Assembly: GCA_963932145.1 (NCBI GenBank) | Contig: OZ010573.1 | Coordinates: 23,596,565-23,660,564 of the forward strand | Direction: 5' to 3' | DNA length: 64,000 bases | From: Acanthosepion lycidas | Taxonomy: Eukaryota; Mollusca; Cephalopoda; Sepiida; Sepiidae | Shown: one piece after another, positions 22,180 to 34,615 of the stretch | How the letters are laid out: every line of letters begins with the position of its first letter | How positions within the stretch are numbered: position 1 is the stretch's first letter | Translations under genes and position numbers: made by a program | The notes under the pieces: model-generated | Databases searched by the model: none | The model's input: only the letters and a program-made list of their open reading frames with translations | Told to the model about the DNA's origin: nothing

Positions 22180-24885
22180 AAGTGAATTTCTCTCGCCAGA
22201 GAGTCCTCTCTCGAATCGCCAGACCAGTCATACATGTGTCTCCGACTCTTTCTCCTCAATGCAGTAAGGTATCTCTTCTTCCTTTACCGCTCTCCATCCT
22301 CTCAACACTGTGAGATACTCAATAGCATTTCTGACATCATAGACAAGGCTCTCTCCCTCTACCCGTTTGCTCACATTTTTGTGTTTGGTGACTTTAACGC
22401 CCATCACACCTTGTGGCTTAAGAATGCTACTACTGACCACGCAGGCATTCAAACGCTCAATTTTTCAATCTCCCATTCGCTCACACAGATAGTTAACTTC
22501 CCCACTCGTTTTGCCTTCAACTGGGAAGGTAAAGCCTCTCTTCTCAACCTGTGCTTTACCTCCATCCTCGAATCCTGCAGCACCTTGCAACTCTGCCCTC
22601 TTGGTAACTCTGATCATGCAGTAGTATCAGTTAACATCTCCTTCAACTCCACCCCCTATAAAGAACCTCCTACCACTAGAACTTTGTTCTACTATCAACG
22701 AGCTGACTGGGACGTGTTCCGTGATTTCCTCCGCGATGTCCCCTGGGATGGAGTCTTTAATCTCCCCGTCCAAGAATGTGCTTCTGAAGTCTCTTCCTGG
22801 GTTAAAGCTGGAATCGACGCTTTCATCCCATCAAGGAAATATAGCGTCAAGTCACGCTCCTCCCCCTGGTTCTCGGCTGCTTGCTCAGCCGCCATCTCCC
22901 ATAGGAACCACTACTTCCACCTATTCCATAGCGACATGTCTGACTGAAATAGACATCTCTTTGTCTCCACCCGTAACGAATGTAAGCGTGTCCTCAACGA
23001 TTTGTCACTATTTGTGACTCAGATAAAGGAACGTATTGCATCTCGCAAATTTGGCTCCAAAGATTATTGCCGTCTCTGCAAGAGCGTATTGAACAATTGC
23101 AAACCCTCTATACCTCCTTTATTCAACCAGTTCGAAGTCCTGACCTTCTCTACCAACAAGGCTGAATCCTTTGCTTGGAAATTTTCATTCAACTCGACGC
23201 TTGACTCTTCCGGTGTACCAATACCCAACTTCCCTCTTAGAACTGAGGCCATATTGAGTGGGTTAAACATAACCCCATCTTTGGTACTGGGCGTTATCTC
23301 CAATTTAGACCCCAACAAGGCTAGTGGTGGAGACGGGATACCAGCCATTGTCTTGAAGAAATGCATGCCTGAACTGGTGCCCGCCCTTTCTAAACTATAC
23401 AACTACTGCCTCAAGGAATCTTGTTTTCCTGACTGCTGGAAGTCCTCTTTGATCGTTCCTATCTTCGAAAACTCCGGCGACCCCTCTGACCTTTCCAACT
23501 ACTGTCCTATCAGTCTCCTTCCCCTCTTCGGCAAAGTCTTCGAAGCCCTAATCAATACCGGGGTGGTTAACCACCTCACATCCCATAATCTGCTCTCAGA
23601 CAAGCAATATGGTTTCCGCTTTGCCCAATCTACAGTCGATGTGCTTACGGCCATCACTGAAACAGTCTACCGAGCTCTTCAAAATAACGGGGAAGCCCAA
23701 GCCGTGGCACTAGTCATCTCCAAAGCATTTGATAGGGTTTGGCATTACGGGTTGATTATATAACCTAATACGATCATTCCTATCAAACCGTAAATTGAAG
23801 AGCGTTCTCAATGGATTCTCCTCCAGTTCCTATCCCACGAACACAGGTGTTCCTCAAGGCTCCATCCTAGGCCCCACTCTATTCCTTATCTACATAAATG
23901 ACCTTCCTGACGCAATAACTTCCCAAGTTGGCATCTACGCGGATGACACCACAATTTATTCCTGCCTCAAAAACAAATCTAGTCTCGCTGACAAAACTCC
24001 CCTGGCCATGCGTCTCGAAAAGGACCTCCAATTGATTGTGAACTGGGGCATGAATTGGCTGGTCAACTTCAACGCTTCCAAGACGAAACTGCTCTCTATT
24101 AATCACCACAGAGATCCTTTCCTTCCCTCCATTAAAATATCTGATGCTCAACTTCTCGAGAGCAACTCTCTGCGGCTTCTTGGTCTCACGTTGACTGCTG
24201 ACCTGAGATGGAATAAATACATTGAATCAATTGCCTCATCCACTGCAAGGAAAGTTGGCTCCCTGAGCAGCTCCAGGAAGTTTTTCTCCCCAGAGTCGAT
24301 CCTCCAGATCTACAAATCAACAATTCGCCCTTGCATGGAGTACTGCTGCCATATATGGTCTGGTGCCCCTTCTGTTTGCCTCGGGGTTCTTGATAGGCTC
24401 CAGAGGCGGATATGCAATGTAGTTGGCCCTGCCCTGGCGTCTCGTCTACAGTCACTTTCTCACAGACGCGCCGTCGCCTCCCTCTGTCTGTTCTACAAAT
24501 ACTTTCATGGAGCTCTGAGGAGCTGCATTCGCTAGTTCCCAGATGTCATGAGTTCCAGCGCCTTACGAGGCTGGCATCCCGCTCTCACCCCTTCACTGTC
24601 GAAACTCCTAAATGTAGCCGTCTCTTCTACTCTACTCTAATAGCTTCATGTCTCGCACCTCTCGCCTGTAGAACTCCCTTCCTTTTCCTGTTTCCCTGTG
24701 AGCTACAATCTTCAGCTATTCAAGTGTAATGTCAATCGACATCTCGTTGCTTTGATCTATCCACTACCCTCATCCTTTCTTCTATCACTCCTATCTGATC
24801 TTGCTCTAAATTTTCTGTAACCCCTTGCGTCCTAGTGGCTTCCCACCTTGCTTGGGGTGAAATGCTTAAAAAAAAAAAATTTGTA
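22180..24885 (+). mobile_element. Jockey/CR1-like LINE, 5'-truncated, nearly intact ORF2
   Basis: Encodes the C-terminal half of an AP-endonuclease (FVFGDFNAHHTLW near 22378, GNSDHAVVSV near 22602) followed by a reverse transcriptase. RT motifs are NKASGGDGIPAIVLKKC, LSNYCPISLLPLFGKVFEAL, KQYGFRFAQST, VISKAFDRVWHYGL, GVPQGSILGPTLFLIYINDL and IYADDTTIYS (catalytic ADD near 23939). The C-terminal LVPRCHEFQRLTRLASRSHP block and an A-rich tail (24868-24880) follow. Damage is light: one in-frame stop at 22945-22947, a frame change near 23763 and another near 24530. It is richer in GC than the surrounding intron, which points to a comparatively recent insertion. The clade is not resolved. Confidence 0.9.
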
Positions 24886-25149
24886 CTTGGACGTATTGTA
24901 CCACATGTATGCTATTTTGTTCCCCTAGCTTTCACCATCTTTGAGGCAGCTTCATGATTCCATCCTCTCAGAACTTGGCATCTTTCTGACTTCATGTCTT
25001 AAGTTGTTTTTACATGCTTCCAGAGAATTAAAATCCTTCTCGTTAAGAGAAATTTGTTGAGATCAAAATAAGTGGCAATCCAAAGTTACAAAGAGATATG
25101 AGATTTGGAATTGTCTTGATTTCCTAATTAGTCAATTTCAGCTATTTGT

Positions 25150-25930
25150 CATCAATTGATGTTTTTAATCAGTCTAATTGGGAAGAGTACTTGTCTGGAT
25201 TCATCATCTGATTTTGGGGAAGGAGCTCAAAAAAAAAACTGTCGTTTCAATCCTACCAAATCCACAACATCACCTTCTTTGGATTTTGGAATAGTTAAGT
25301 GGCTCATCTTCTTTTCCTCAGGACTTTCTCCAATCCACGTTGTTTTAAACAATCCATTTTTATGAGCCTTTGATATTCTTTTAAAAATGTCATTTTAGTT
25401 GCATTTGAGCAGAGAATTGCAGATGGAAATGCAGTCCATTAAAATTTGTTGCCATTAAACCATGAGGCACACAAACATTGTACCAATTCACATATACAAG
25501 CGTTTTCAAATGTTCATACGAAATACGTGGAGTATCTCTGCAGTTTTGTGACATGTGATCTGGATTATTTTTAATCAGCATTTCAATTTGGTCATCATCA
25601 ATGACTGCAGGCTAGACAGAATGTTCTTAGTCTTTTGATTAAAATTTCCACTTCTGAACATAGAGAACCACTTATAGACAGTACTCTCAGCTATGGTACC
25701 ATCTCTATAAATGGCACATATATTTTTACTGTTTCAACATTTTTCCTTCCCAGTAATAAAAGAACATCAAATGATGAAAATGCATCTCATTTTCCCATTT
25801 CCACTTTTAACTTAAAAACTGTTACATTACACAATCCACATAGGACTTCTATAGAAATATGCATTGAAACGTCACCTTTCAGAATATGTATATGTCATAA
25901 ATTTCAGTCATGTGTAAATTAAATCATGTT
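25150..25930 (-). mobile_element. Mariner transposase relic (Hsmar1/cecropia-like)
   Basis: The reverse strand contains AIYRDGTIAESTVYKWFSMF-like, VIDDDQIEMLIKNNPDHMSQ, ISYEHLKTLVYVNWYNVCVPHGL and a degraded KWIVxNNVDWRKS ... LLPQNQMMNPDKYSSQLD block, in the order of a mariner transposase. The C-terminal catalytic part is missing (cut at about 25150). Stops and frame changes are present. The adjacent 80-bp MITE at 25987-26066 lies on its 5' side and carries the termini expected for this mariner group. Confidence 0.75.
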
Positions 25931-25986
25931 TTCAAATGCCACAGACTTTTGTTCTCACCCAATAGATGCCAATATGTCTAAAAGTA

Positions 25987-26066
25987 TTAGGTTGGTGCAA
26001 AAATAATGTCGTTTTTTTTACGTATTTTTAACGTCAAAAACCGGCATTATTTTTGCACCAACCTAA
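25987..26066. mobile_element. 80-bp mariner MITE, second copy
   Basis: The same termini as 16894-16973 (TTAGGTTGGTGCAAAAATAA and complement), exactly 80 bp, with TA duplications at 25985-25986 and 26067-26068. The centre is less well paired (TTTTTACGTATTTTTAACGT), so this copy is older or a variant. Confidence 0.95.
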
Positions 26067-26557
26067 TAATAGGCAGCTTTCAAGTTACTAGACTGAAAAT
26101 AAAATTACATTAGAATACTTCCATAACTTTCAAGATGGCAATTTTTTTTTTGACTGCATTAAACTGACCTTGTGTCACATCCTACCCTTATTGGGAAGTA
26201 ATTAGATTTATCTGTTTTTGCAAAAGACTTAAGAGAGATAAACCAAATTAGTTTTGCTTTTAAATTTGAAGCCTACATGAAAAATGTACTTAAAAATATC
26301 TTTTGTGCATGGTAATCAATTCTATAATATTTTGAATTATATCTTTTATCATATGAATTAATATTTCTTGGCATTTTATCATTGAATTTACTAAAAGCAA
26401 ATTACATTAAATATTCATAGATAATCGATAAAAATAAACTGCAGGATTTTCAAAACCATCACGTACATTAGTTCAAGCCAGTTGAAAGATTGTAACAATT
26501 GCAAACTAAAGCAAAATTGTTTTTTGTCAGTATTTCTTAAGCAAGATCTTATTACTA

Positions 26558-27444
26558 TTAGGATGTTTGGAAAGTAATTATGTTGTCACCACTATGAATT
26601 ATGAGTCAGCTAACCAGGGCAGAACAACGGTTGAATGGTAGAAAATTGCATTTAGAATTAGTTTGTTATCTCTTTTGACGGTGTCAGTTGTAGTGCATTT
26701 CAGAGTGATTGAGAAAACTTGCAAAAGGAAATTTGATTTCCTCACAAGCTATCACGTGAGTACTGAATGCAATACTCCACCATTTGCAGAAGTCTTTTAA
26801 CCAAGAATGCCAATCTCTCATTTTTGTATTGCATTGTTACAGGCGATGAAAAATAGATTTTGCATGTCAAGAGAAAATAAAAAAAAGATGAGTTGTTATC
26901 ACAAAATGAGAAACCAGAGCCAACAGCAAAACAAGACACTATCTAAAAGTTCTTGATTTGCGTCTGGTGATCTGGTGAAATATGAAATAAGTCATTCGTT
27001 ACAAGCTACGGAAATATGAAAGGATATCACTGCAGACATTTATTTCCAACATATCAATCGGGTAAATGAAGCATTATGTTAGAAGTGTCCTGCTTTGGTA
27101 AACAAAAAAGGTCTCATTCTCTAATATGGCAATACAAGATTACATTGCACAAACAACCCCCCCCAAAAAATGAGATCATTGTGATTAGAGGTTCTTCTAG
27201 ATCCTCCATAACCAGCAGATTTAGCATCTACAGATTTTCATTTATTTTTATCACTAGAACATTTCATAAGCAACAGAACATTCAGAAAAAATTAAAGTTG
27301 AAAATAATCTTTCAAACATCTTTTTTGGACTAAAGATTATTTTTAACATGGAACTGAAAATTTGTCTTCCTGTTTGACTGCAGTCATTGAAAATGATGCT
27401 GATATCCTTTCTGGTAAAATGTAATTACTTTCCAAACATCCTAA
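26558..27444 (+). mobile_element. Degraded full-length mariner, 887 bp
   Basis: Terminal inverted repeats are visible: TTAGGATGTTTGGAAAGTAA at the left and its complement at 27421-27444. A TA precedes the left end. Inside, the + strand has IVTGDEK (near 26840) followed by a stop where mariners have Trp. Further on are remains of the PPYSPDLAPTDFHLF motif and SLEHFISN (about 27190-27270), with multiple stops and frame changes. At under 0.9 kb it also has internal deletions relative to a 1.3-kb mariner. Confidence 0.8.
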
Positions 27445-29997
27445 TTTTATTCATTGTCCTTTCAGTCCAGTTCCCTTGTCTTTGCTATTTCATAACTTTT
27501 CACTTCCTCACAGCTAAAAATATTGCCATACAGACAAGAAAACTGATCTGAAAGAATCCAGTTTTAAATATAATGATGTTGTTTCCTTAATAATATTCCT
27601 AATTCTTATTGATTTGTCTTTCTTTACAGATTTTTTTTTTGTCTTGGAAAGAATATTTATTTCCAGATTTAAACAATGTTGGTGAAAGTCAGACTAATTT
27701 ATGTCAAATATTAAAAACAATTTCATTTCCATTTCAAAAAAATTTTTTATAAAAACATTACATCTGATTTATAGCTTGTTGTCATAAAAAAAATTCCTGA
27801 TCATGGATATTTTTAATAAACTTATTTTATTTGTAATAATTTTAACTTTTCAGTCATTTAACATATTCACTACTATGTTGGATATTTACCAACATACAGC
27901 ATGATGCATTAACCCCTTTCTCTGTTCAGTGCAAGAAGGAAAACTGAGTTTGACATATTGTCATAGCTATTTATGTAGCATTAAATAAAACTATGAAAGG
28001 CAATATACACAAAGTATTGGGACTGTTGCTATGGTAACAGAGTTAATGTACACAGAGTGAAGCCACTTGAACTCTGTGGTACATACACACTAAGTTATGT
28101 TCTCACTTACTTCTGTTTATAGCAGTACTTAGAAGGAAAGTGTGTAGTGTGGTCATCTTACCCTACCACAAAGGCTCCATCAGTATCCATGGCTTGTGTA
28201 GCATTCTTTAGCAAAGAACAACATTTCTCAGGTTCAACACTCACTGTATTCCTCAGATCTAGTCTCTTGTGACTTTTCCTCTTAAAAAAATCAAACCCTA
28301 CATGGAAGGAAACAACATTGAAAGATGTCTAGGATATCCAAGAGAATGCAATGAGGATGAGACAGCTGCTTGCTATTCCAAAAAAAAGAGTTCTCTGAAT
28401 GCTTCCATCAATGGAAACAATACTAGATGAAGTTTGTAGCTTCAAAAAAGGAACTACTTCAAAGGAGATTAAATGTAGATTTGATGTGTGTTGTAGTTTT
28501 CTTTTTATATCACCAGTCCCAATACTTTTTGATCAGACCACTTGCAGCATGTCAGGAGACACACATGAATCATGTGGTAGTAAACATGCTAACAATTAAA
28601 TTAATATTTAAAATTGTTTCTAATTAATTCTGTTAAATTCTACAGGTCTCCTATGAAGTGAAATAGAAGCATACAATTTAAATATAATTATCAGTCATTT
28701 CTATTGATTCTGCTTGTTTTCATGAGTGTGCTGATAGTTTAAAATTATGTACAATTTTACAAGATAGTGTCTAGTTATTGTCTGCTTATTAAATGTTGGT
28801 TGTTTATCAAGTCACTTATTTCTTTAACAGGAAAATGCACATTTTCTTTTGTGGAATCTTGTTTTGTATGTCTCAACAATTAAACTTTTACCCACAATTA
28901 AGCTCATTATAATTTTCATATAAGCTTCCCTAGCAAAATTATACTAGTCAACAATCCCTCTGCACATTTCATCTCAGTAAACTAACTTATCAGTTCCTTT
29001 TCCTGAAGCTAATTAGTTCCAACAAGCTATAGAAATCTATATGCAAACCATAGAACCCGTTGGTTAGTATTAAAGATGTTTCTGCCAAAACAGGGAAGCC
29101 AGAAATAATTTTACAAAAGCTATTTCGTAGAATTTCGAAAAAAGTACCTTGAATCTAAAGAAAGATAAACTCCAAAAACCAAAAGGATTTTTGTTTTGCA
29201 AATAAAAGTTAAAACTTATTTCCACCCCCACCCCAACAGAAAAAGGAGGAGGAAGAAAATAAAGAGAACGAACTCTACGATTATTGATAAAAGTTTCCCT
29301 AGTTAGATATTTTTTCCGTTAAAAGAAAAAATAAGTTTACAAAATGGAATTTTTAAAAAAATGCATAAGCAGACAATAGCGGCCATCTTGAATCCTGAAG
29401 CTTTCCTGCTGCCTCCTTGAACAATGTAAAAACAGAACACACGCCACGTTGTGGGTTAAGACGCCAAATTCGAATAAACTAGTTGGAATTGGAATGAATG
29501 AACTTTTTTGTTTTTTGGATTGTTTTTTTTTTATGTTCGTAAATATTACTTTTATGAGAATAAAATTTACGAACATAAAAAAAAACATAGGAAAACAATA
29601 TTAAAGGGAAATTACTCTATCTTCGTGATTATAGAAATTTAATTTACCGGATTATTTCCCTTCCCATTCTTCAAAAGCTAAATTTCTCTCTTAAAATATT
29701 TTTCTCTAATCACTAGTTCTAAATTTCTTTGGAATAAGAATATTTTTTTAAGAATATATACTTCGTTATATTATGTATATTTTAGATGATTGGCATTATT
29801 AATCTTTTGATCTTATTACACCCTATAACTTACTACAACTTTTTAGTTTAAATACTGCCAGACCACTATAGTGTGTTGCATGCAACAATTATTCAGAAAA
29901 TAGAATATTCCGTTTTTTTGTTTTGCCTTTTTTACAAATAAATTTCATATTTCTTGCTTAAATTTAAAGAAAAAATTGGATAGTTTACTTTTTTAAC

Positions 29998-30330
29998 TAT
30001 ATCATCATCATCATCATCATCAATCCCTTGACTGCTTCAATCATTGGGAAGACCTAAAGGTAGAAAACACAACTTTCGCTAGGATGATCTGGTGGTGGTG
30101 GCTAAAAGGAGTTTCTGCATTGTCATGTCCATCCACTCTTTGATGTTGTCTGACCAGCTTTTGTGTTGCCATCTCTGCTTGTGTCTGCCTTCAACAGTGC
30201 TTTGCATGGTGATCTTGCTGAGGCTGTTATGCAATATGACGTGGCCAAACCATACCATCTTCCTATGCTTAATAGTGGCAAGTAGATATTACTGTCAGCC
30301 CACAAGACTTTTATTGGTATAAAAAAGTGT
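29998..30330 (-). mobile_element. LINE 3' end with (GAT)n tail
   Basis: The reverse strand encodes TIKHRKMVWFGHVILHNSLS, then a KSWSDNIKEWMDMTMQKLL block, the highly recurrent C-terminus of RTE-like endonuclease/reverse-transcriptase LINEs. It ends in a run of GAT units (ATC on the + strand, 30001-30021). A short simple-repeat tail fits this LINE group. Truncated at the 5' side near 30330. Confidence 0.75.
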
Positions 30331-30339
30331 GGAATCTTC

Positions 30340-31150
30340 AGTGTTCAGTATATTGTCATATAGTATCACAAATGGCAGGAGTTAATATCACTCATGCATT
30401 GTGGTAAGCTGACAATGCTCAAAACAGGATAGCTGCTGCAGAGGGATGCCATTAATCTGTTCTCTCAAAGATAACAAGATGAACTTGTTCAAAATGGTCC
30501 CACTGCAGTTCTAAAATCACGACAACATCTAAAGATGAGTGTCACCTTAATAGGATCCTTATTTCTTGACAATTTGCCAATTGTGGTGAAATTTCCAAAG
30601 TCTGGAATGATGTTGGTGAAGCTGCTTTTAACTTTTAAGCAGAGAATGGAAGCATTTAATATGGGCTAGAAACTATTAAAGTTTGTCTGTTGATCAATAA
30701 AATCAGGTCTTTATCACTAATCAAATTTATGTATTTCCTTCAGTGATCATGGCAACCACATCTGGAATAATTTGTATGAGAAATATGATACCAAATGTGT
30801 AAAATTCCCTCAATCTGTGATGGTTTTGTGTTGTACATCTTTAACTGGTGTCAGATCTGTTTCTTGAAAGAGTCAGTTAATGATGTTGTCTATCAGGATC
30901 TTCTAGATCATTTGCTTATCCCATACATTGAGGACAAGTTTGATGACAATGAATTTATCTTCCAGCATGGCCTTGCTCCATCCTTACATGGCAGTCTAAA
31001 AAAGAATGGTTTGGGTGAAGTGGATGACTGTTCTTGATTGGCCTGTAGATATGCAAATCCAATTGAAAAATTCACGCAGAATCATCAAGAAATTAAGAAA
31101 ATATTATCCCTCAAATCTGGAAGTATACGAAGTGAGTCATTACTAATGTG
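30340..31150 (+). mobile_element. Degraded Tc1-like transposon
   Basis: The + strand shows, in order, remains of the LARNYESLSVDQ block, KFPQSVMVLC-like sequence and VYQDLLDHLLIPYIEDKFDD, then EFIFQHGLAPSLHGS (the second catalytic Asp region of FQQDxAPxHTA). After that come a GLGEVDDCS/DWPVDMQIQLK equivalent of WPANSPDLNPIE and a final IIKKLRKYYPSNLEVYE block. Multiple frame changes are present and no terminal repeats are recognised. Confidence 0.75.
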
Positions 31151-31994
31151 TGGGCATTGGTGACACTCAAGGATTGTTGTAGGTTAATTTGTTCATTACC
31201 ACAACAAATGAAAGAATTAATAAATGCAAAATGTGCTACAACAAAGTATTAATGTACTAATACAATTCTTCAAAATTGTGCTCACTAATAAACACATTGT
31301 CTTGATAAATAAAAAAAAACAGCTTTTTTGTGTTTTTCTTACTAGCTATAATAATCTTCAAATTTTGAAAATTTCCCATTTCAAAGAAAATTTGGTTTGT
31401 CAGTGAAATACTATTAGATTATTTTTGTATATTGATATACTTTTAAAAGTAAACTGCTCAGTTTTAAAGGATTTTGATCAAGAAATATGAAAGTTACTCA
31501 CAAAAAACTGAATATATATCATTTTGCTGAATCATCATTGTAGCAGAAAGAAAGAAATACCTTTGAATGAAACTTTAATTCTCATCTCATATACAAGGAA
31601 CTCATCTTTTAAGCAGTTTGCTCATGAAAGTTTATAAAGCAGAATTCTATAGAAATACCAACATCTCTTTACCAAAAACCTATAATAGAGTATATTCAAT
31701 TGATGAGGTTGGGATTAAAAGCTTTTGTAAAATTAATAAAAGACAAGTTAGAAATTAATAATGAAAACATTTCAAAATTCAATTAACGTAAAACAATTGT
31801 CATCTTTGTTGTTTTTAACACAATGTTGTGTATGTTGTATGTAATCTTTAGAATTCACTCGCTGTTTTCTTTCTTTTCTTTCTCCATGTCAGTGAACAGA
31901 ATAATCATACTGTTGGACTGTTTTGCTTCAAAAGATAAAAAGGAAGCAAGACAAAAAAAATTGCTCAGCAAAATAATAAAATTTGAAATAATTT

Positions 31995-32800
31995 ACTAAT
32001 TTACATTTTTTAGGTCTACTAAAGTGCCATAACATTAGACACAAGTCGCTAATGTGTAGATCCTCACATTGCCTGAATAATGGAGTCTAGAAAGTGTTGG
32101 ATTCATTGTGCCTATGTTCTATCAAAGTATGTTCCAGAGCTGGTCTATATAGTTTTTCTTTTTAGGTGTGTTTGCAGGGAATGTAATAAGGCCTGCAATG
32201 TGGCCTATACATGCTCCATTGGGTTTGAATCTTGACTACCTGAAATAAATTATTGCCACAGCAAAATATGAAAAGCTGGTTTGCAACAAGATCGATGTCA
32301 CACCTTTCAAAACAAATTCCAGTTTCACTAGCAGTCCCTGTGAACTCCACTAGAGCACACCCCACATCATTACAGAGTCAGTACTAGCTTGCACAACATC
32401 CTGTTGGTATGCTGAATCAACTGCTTTCACAAAAGAGCTGAAAACATGATTTGTCTGATGCCAATTTCCCAATGGTAATATACTTTAGCTTGTGTGAAAT
32501 GCAGTTCAATGATGCCTTGATGTCAGTGATGGTACCCCTGTTGTCTAATATGAAAACCCAAAGAATGCAGTGTACATAGTGAGCAGCACTGCCATGAATT
32601 GGGATATGATTTGTTCCAATGTTCCTCTTTGGTGGCTACCATCCTTAATAATTGCTGGCGGTCCCATTTTAGCATCACTTGTGGACATCCGCAATTTTCA
32701 CCTGCAGCTGATGTCTGAAATGAAATTCACATATTCCTGGTATACCTTTGATGCTATTTGCCTGAGAAAACCAAAGAATAGTTGTCATTAACAATTATTC
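31995..32800 (-). mobile_element. Degraded Tc1-like transposon (second family)
   Basis: The reverse strand shows a CGCPQVMLKWDRQQLLRMVA-like DNA-binding linker near 32680. Around 32380 is DSVMMWGVL, matching SVMVWGxFS. Near 32210-32235 is FKPNGAC / SNPMEHVWATLQALLHSLQ, matching SPDLNPIEHLWD, followed by a QHFLDSIIQAM C-terminus. It is heavily decayed and oriented opposite to the neighbouring Tc1 relic. Confidence 0.65.
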
Positions 32801-33209
32801 CACAGTGAAATGGTATTAAATTCTCTTTGTATCACATGGCTGCCACAGCTACACTGCCTCTTTACCTATGTCATTCTGTGTCTAATTTTTTGGCACTTCA
32901 GCTTATAATTATTGTAAAATTATGTCAGTTTGATTTTGCTCTTTGCTACTGAATATATTCTGACAGAATGGGGAAGGAAAAAAGTAATTTTCTGATCATT
33001 TTATATTTTAAAATTAAACTATAAGGGTTTGAAATGATAAATCAGTTTTACTGTCTTAAATTTTTTTTATTCATTTTTGTGTGAAATAGAATCATGATAA
33101 ACATAAATAAAAAGGATATTAGTATTTATTGCCTTTTAATTAAATAAATTTAAAACCCAAGGTGGTATTAGAAATTAACCAGACTCTATACTCTACTATT
33201 GTACTATTC

Positions 33210-33540
33210 AGCAGAAATGCACACAATGACTGAGAAATCCACATTAAATTTGCATGAAGCTCAGTAGTTCTGTTACCGAGACCATCAAAATGCTTTGTCA
33301 GGCTTTTGGTAAATATTCTTCAGGTTAAACACAGGAATGGCCTGTCGAGTTTCAATTTAAGATGATAGGAATTCAGGGTAACCTATCATAAACAAAACTG
33401 CTAAATAATGTGGAAAAAAATTTGAACTGATCCATGAGGACTGTCACCAAACAAGCCATATTCTTTCTTGGAGTTTTTTCTCTGCCTAGTTTGGGAACGT
33501 TCTCATACCACCTTGTTTATATGATGCAGTCAAAGAAACT
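33210..33540 (+). mobile_element. Mariner transposase N-terminal fragment
   Basis: The + strand retains an NLHEAQxFCYRDHQNALSGF helix-turn-helix region, then VSIxDDRNSGxPIINKTA (matching VSIEDDxRSGRP) and KFELIHEDCHQTSHILSWSF (matching REAI.EDRRxTVxEIA). Stops are present. It may be a separate insertion from the fragment at 33870-34430, which lies in the opposite orientation and is the C-terminal part. Confidence 0.6.
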
Positions 33541-33869
33541 TATAGAAAGAGGAAATATTTCAGTTTTCAGTAAACAAACTTGAAAAATGTTAAAACCTTT
33601 ATTTTTCATTCTAGCTCTTCCTTTAATTAAGCATCTGTAAAAGAATTTTTTTTAACTATAGTTCTGTGAAAAAAATTATTTTACTTTATCTTTGGTTAAA
33701 TATTGTTTATGACAACCATATTTGAACCTGATTCAAAAGTTTCTCATAAAAGTCTTGTTTCTTAAATTTTCCATCTAAATATTAGTTTGAGTCATGAATA
33801 ATTACTGTCTTTGTTTATCAACTTTATTCTTCTAAAAATAAATTACAATTACATTTTATTCAATTATAT

Positions 33870-34430
33870 ATTCACTATTATTTGCAACAACTTGTTGCTG
33901 CATATCGGGCAGATTTTCGATACCTTTTGAGCAGACATTGAGGTGAAAAATATTTCAATGAACTCGTGAATCTGCTTTTATTTTATTTTTTTTTTTTTAT
34001 TAAAGAATGCTTTCCACATCAAAGCATTTTGCAGTGATCAAAAAGGTAATAATCGGTTGGTGCAAGATCGGGTGAATATGGCAGTTGGTGTACAACAGAC
34101 CAGCCAAGTTCCAAAATTAACTCCTGTGTTATTCTTGCTGTATTCCACCTTGCACTGTCATGGAGGAAAACAAAATTATTCCTATTGATGAACACAGGGC
34201 ATTTTTTGACTAAACCTTTATGGACATGTTGCAGCTGCTGGATGTATAAATATGCATTTAGTGTTTCATTGCACTTTATGAACTTCATAGAGCCTTTGCG
34301 ATCAGTGGTGATGATTTATCCTTGTCTCTCCACTGCCATTTGCATTGACCATTGTTGTATGCAACCCATTTTTCATCATCTGTTGTAAGATATTTGTCAT
34401 TACATTTGGTTCCCAGAAATGGAAATTACT
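33870..34430 (-). mobile_element. Mariner transposase C-terminal relic (DD34D catalytic region)
   Basis: On the reverse strand: LTTDDEKWVAYNNGQCKWQW (first catalytic Asp region, near 34375), then LNAYLYIQQLQHVHKGLVKK. FVFLHDSARWNTARITQELI carries the second Asp. SVVHQLPYSPDLAPTDYYLF carries the third. The C-terminal helix remnant (EFIEIFFTSM, AATSC) follows. One catalytic stretch of 89 codons remains open. It ends under 200 bp upstream of exon 4. Confidence 0.8.
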
Positions 34431-34615
34431 TATGACTCAATCTAATAGAAACATCAAATATTCAGTATTCTTATTTTTGTTTGTTTTTTTAAATAAATTG
34501 TAAGTAGTAAGCTGTGCTCCATTGGTATATTGGTATGTAGATTATTATATACTTTTTTCTTTAATGACCTATTGAGATTTACTATGATAAAATTATAACT
34601 ATGTCTGCTTGGCAG

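Larger units (their letters stand above)
21797..34615 (+). other. Intron 3 of the DUF3504 gene
   Basis: GTAAGT donor and TTGGCAG acceptor. About half of it is recognisable transposon sequence: one LINE, four mariner relics, two Tc1 relics, one MITE and one LINE tail, listed separately. The stretches 21800-22175, 27450-29995, 31155-31990, 32805-33205 and 33545-33865 are AT-rich and without supported genes. The segment 27900-28620 may be an unassigned repeat. Confidence 0.75.
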
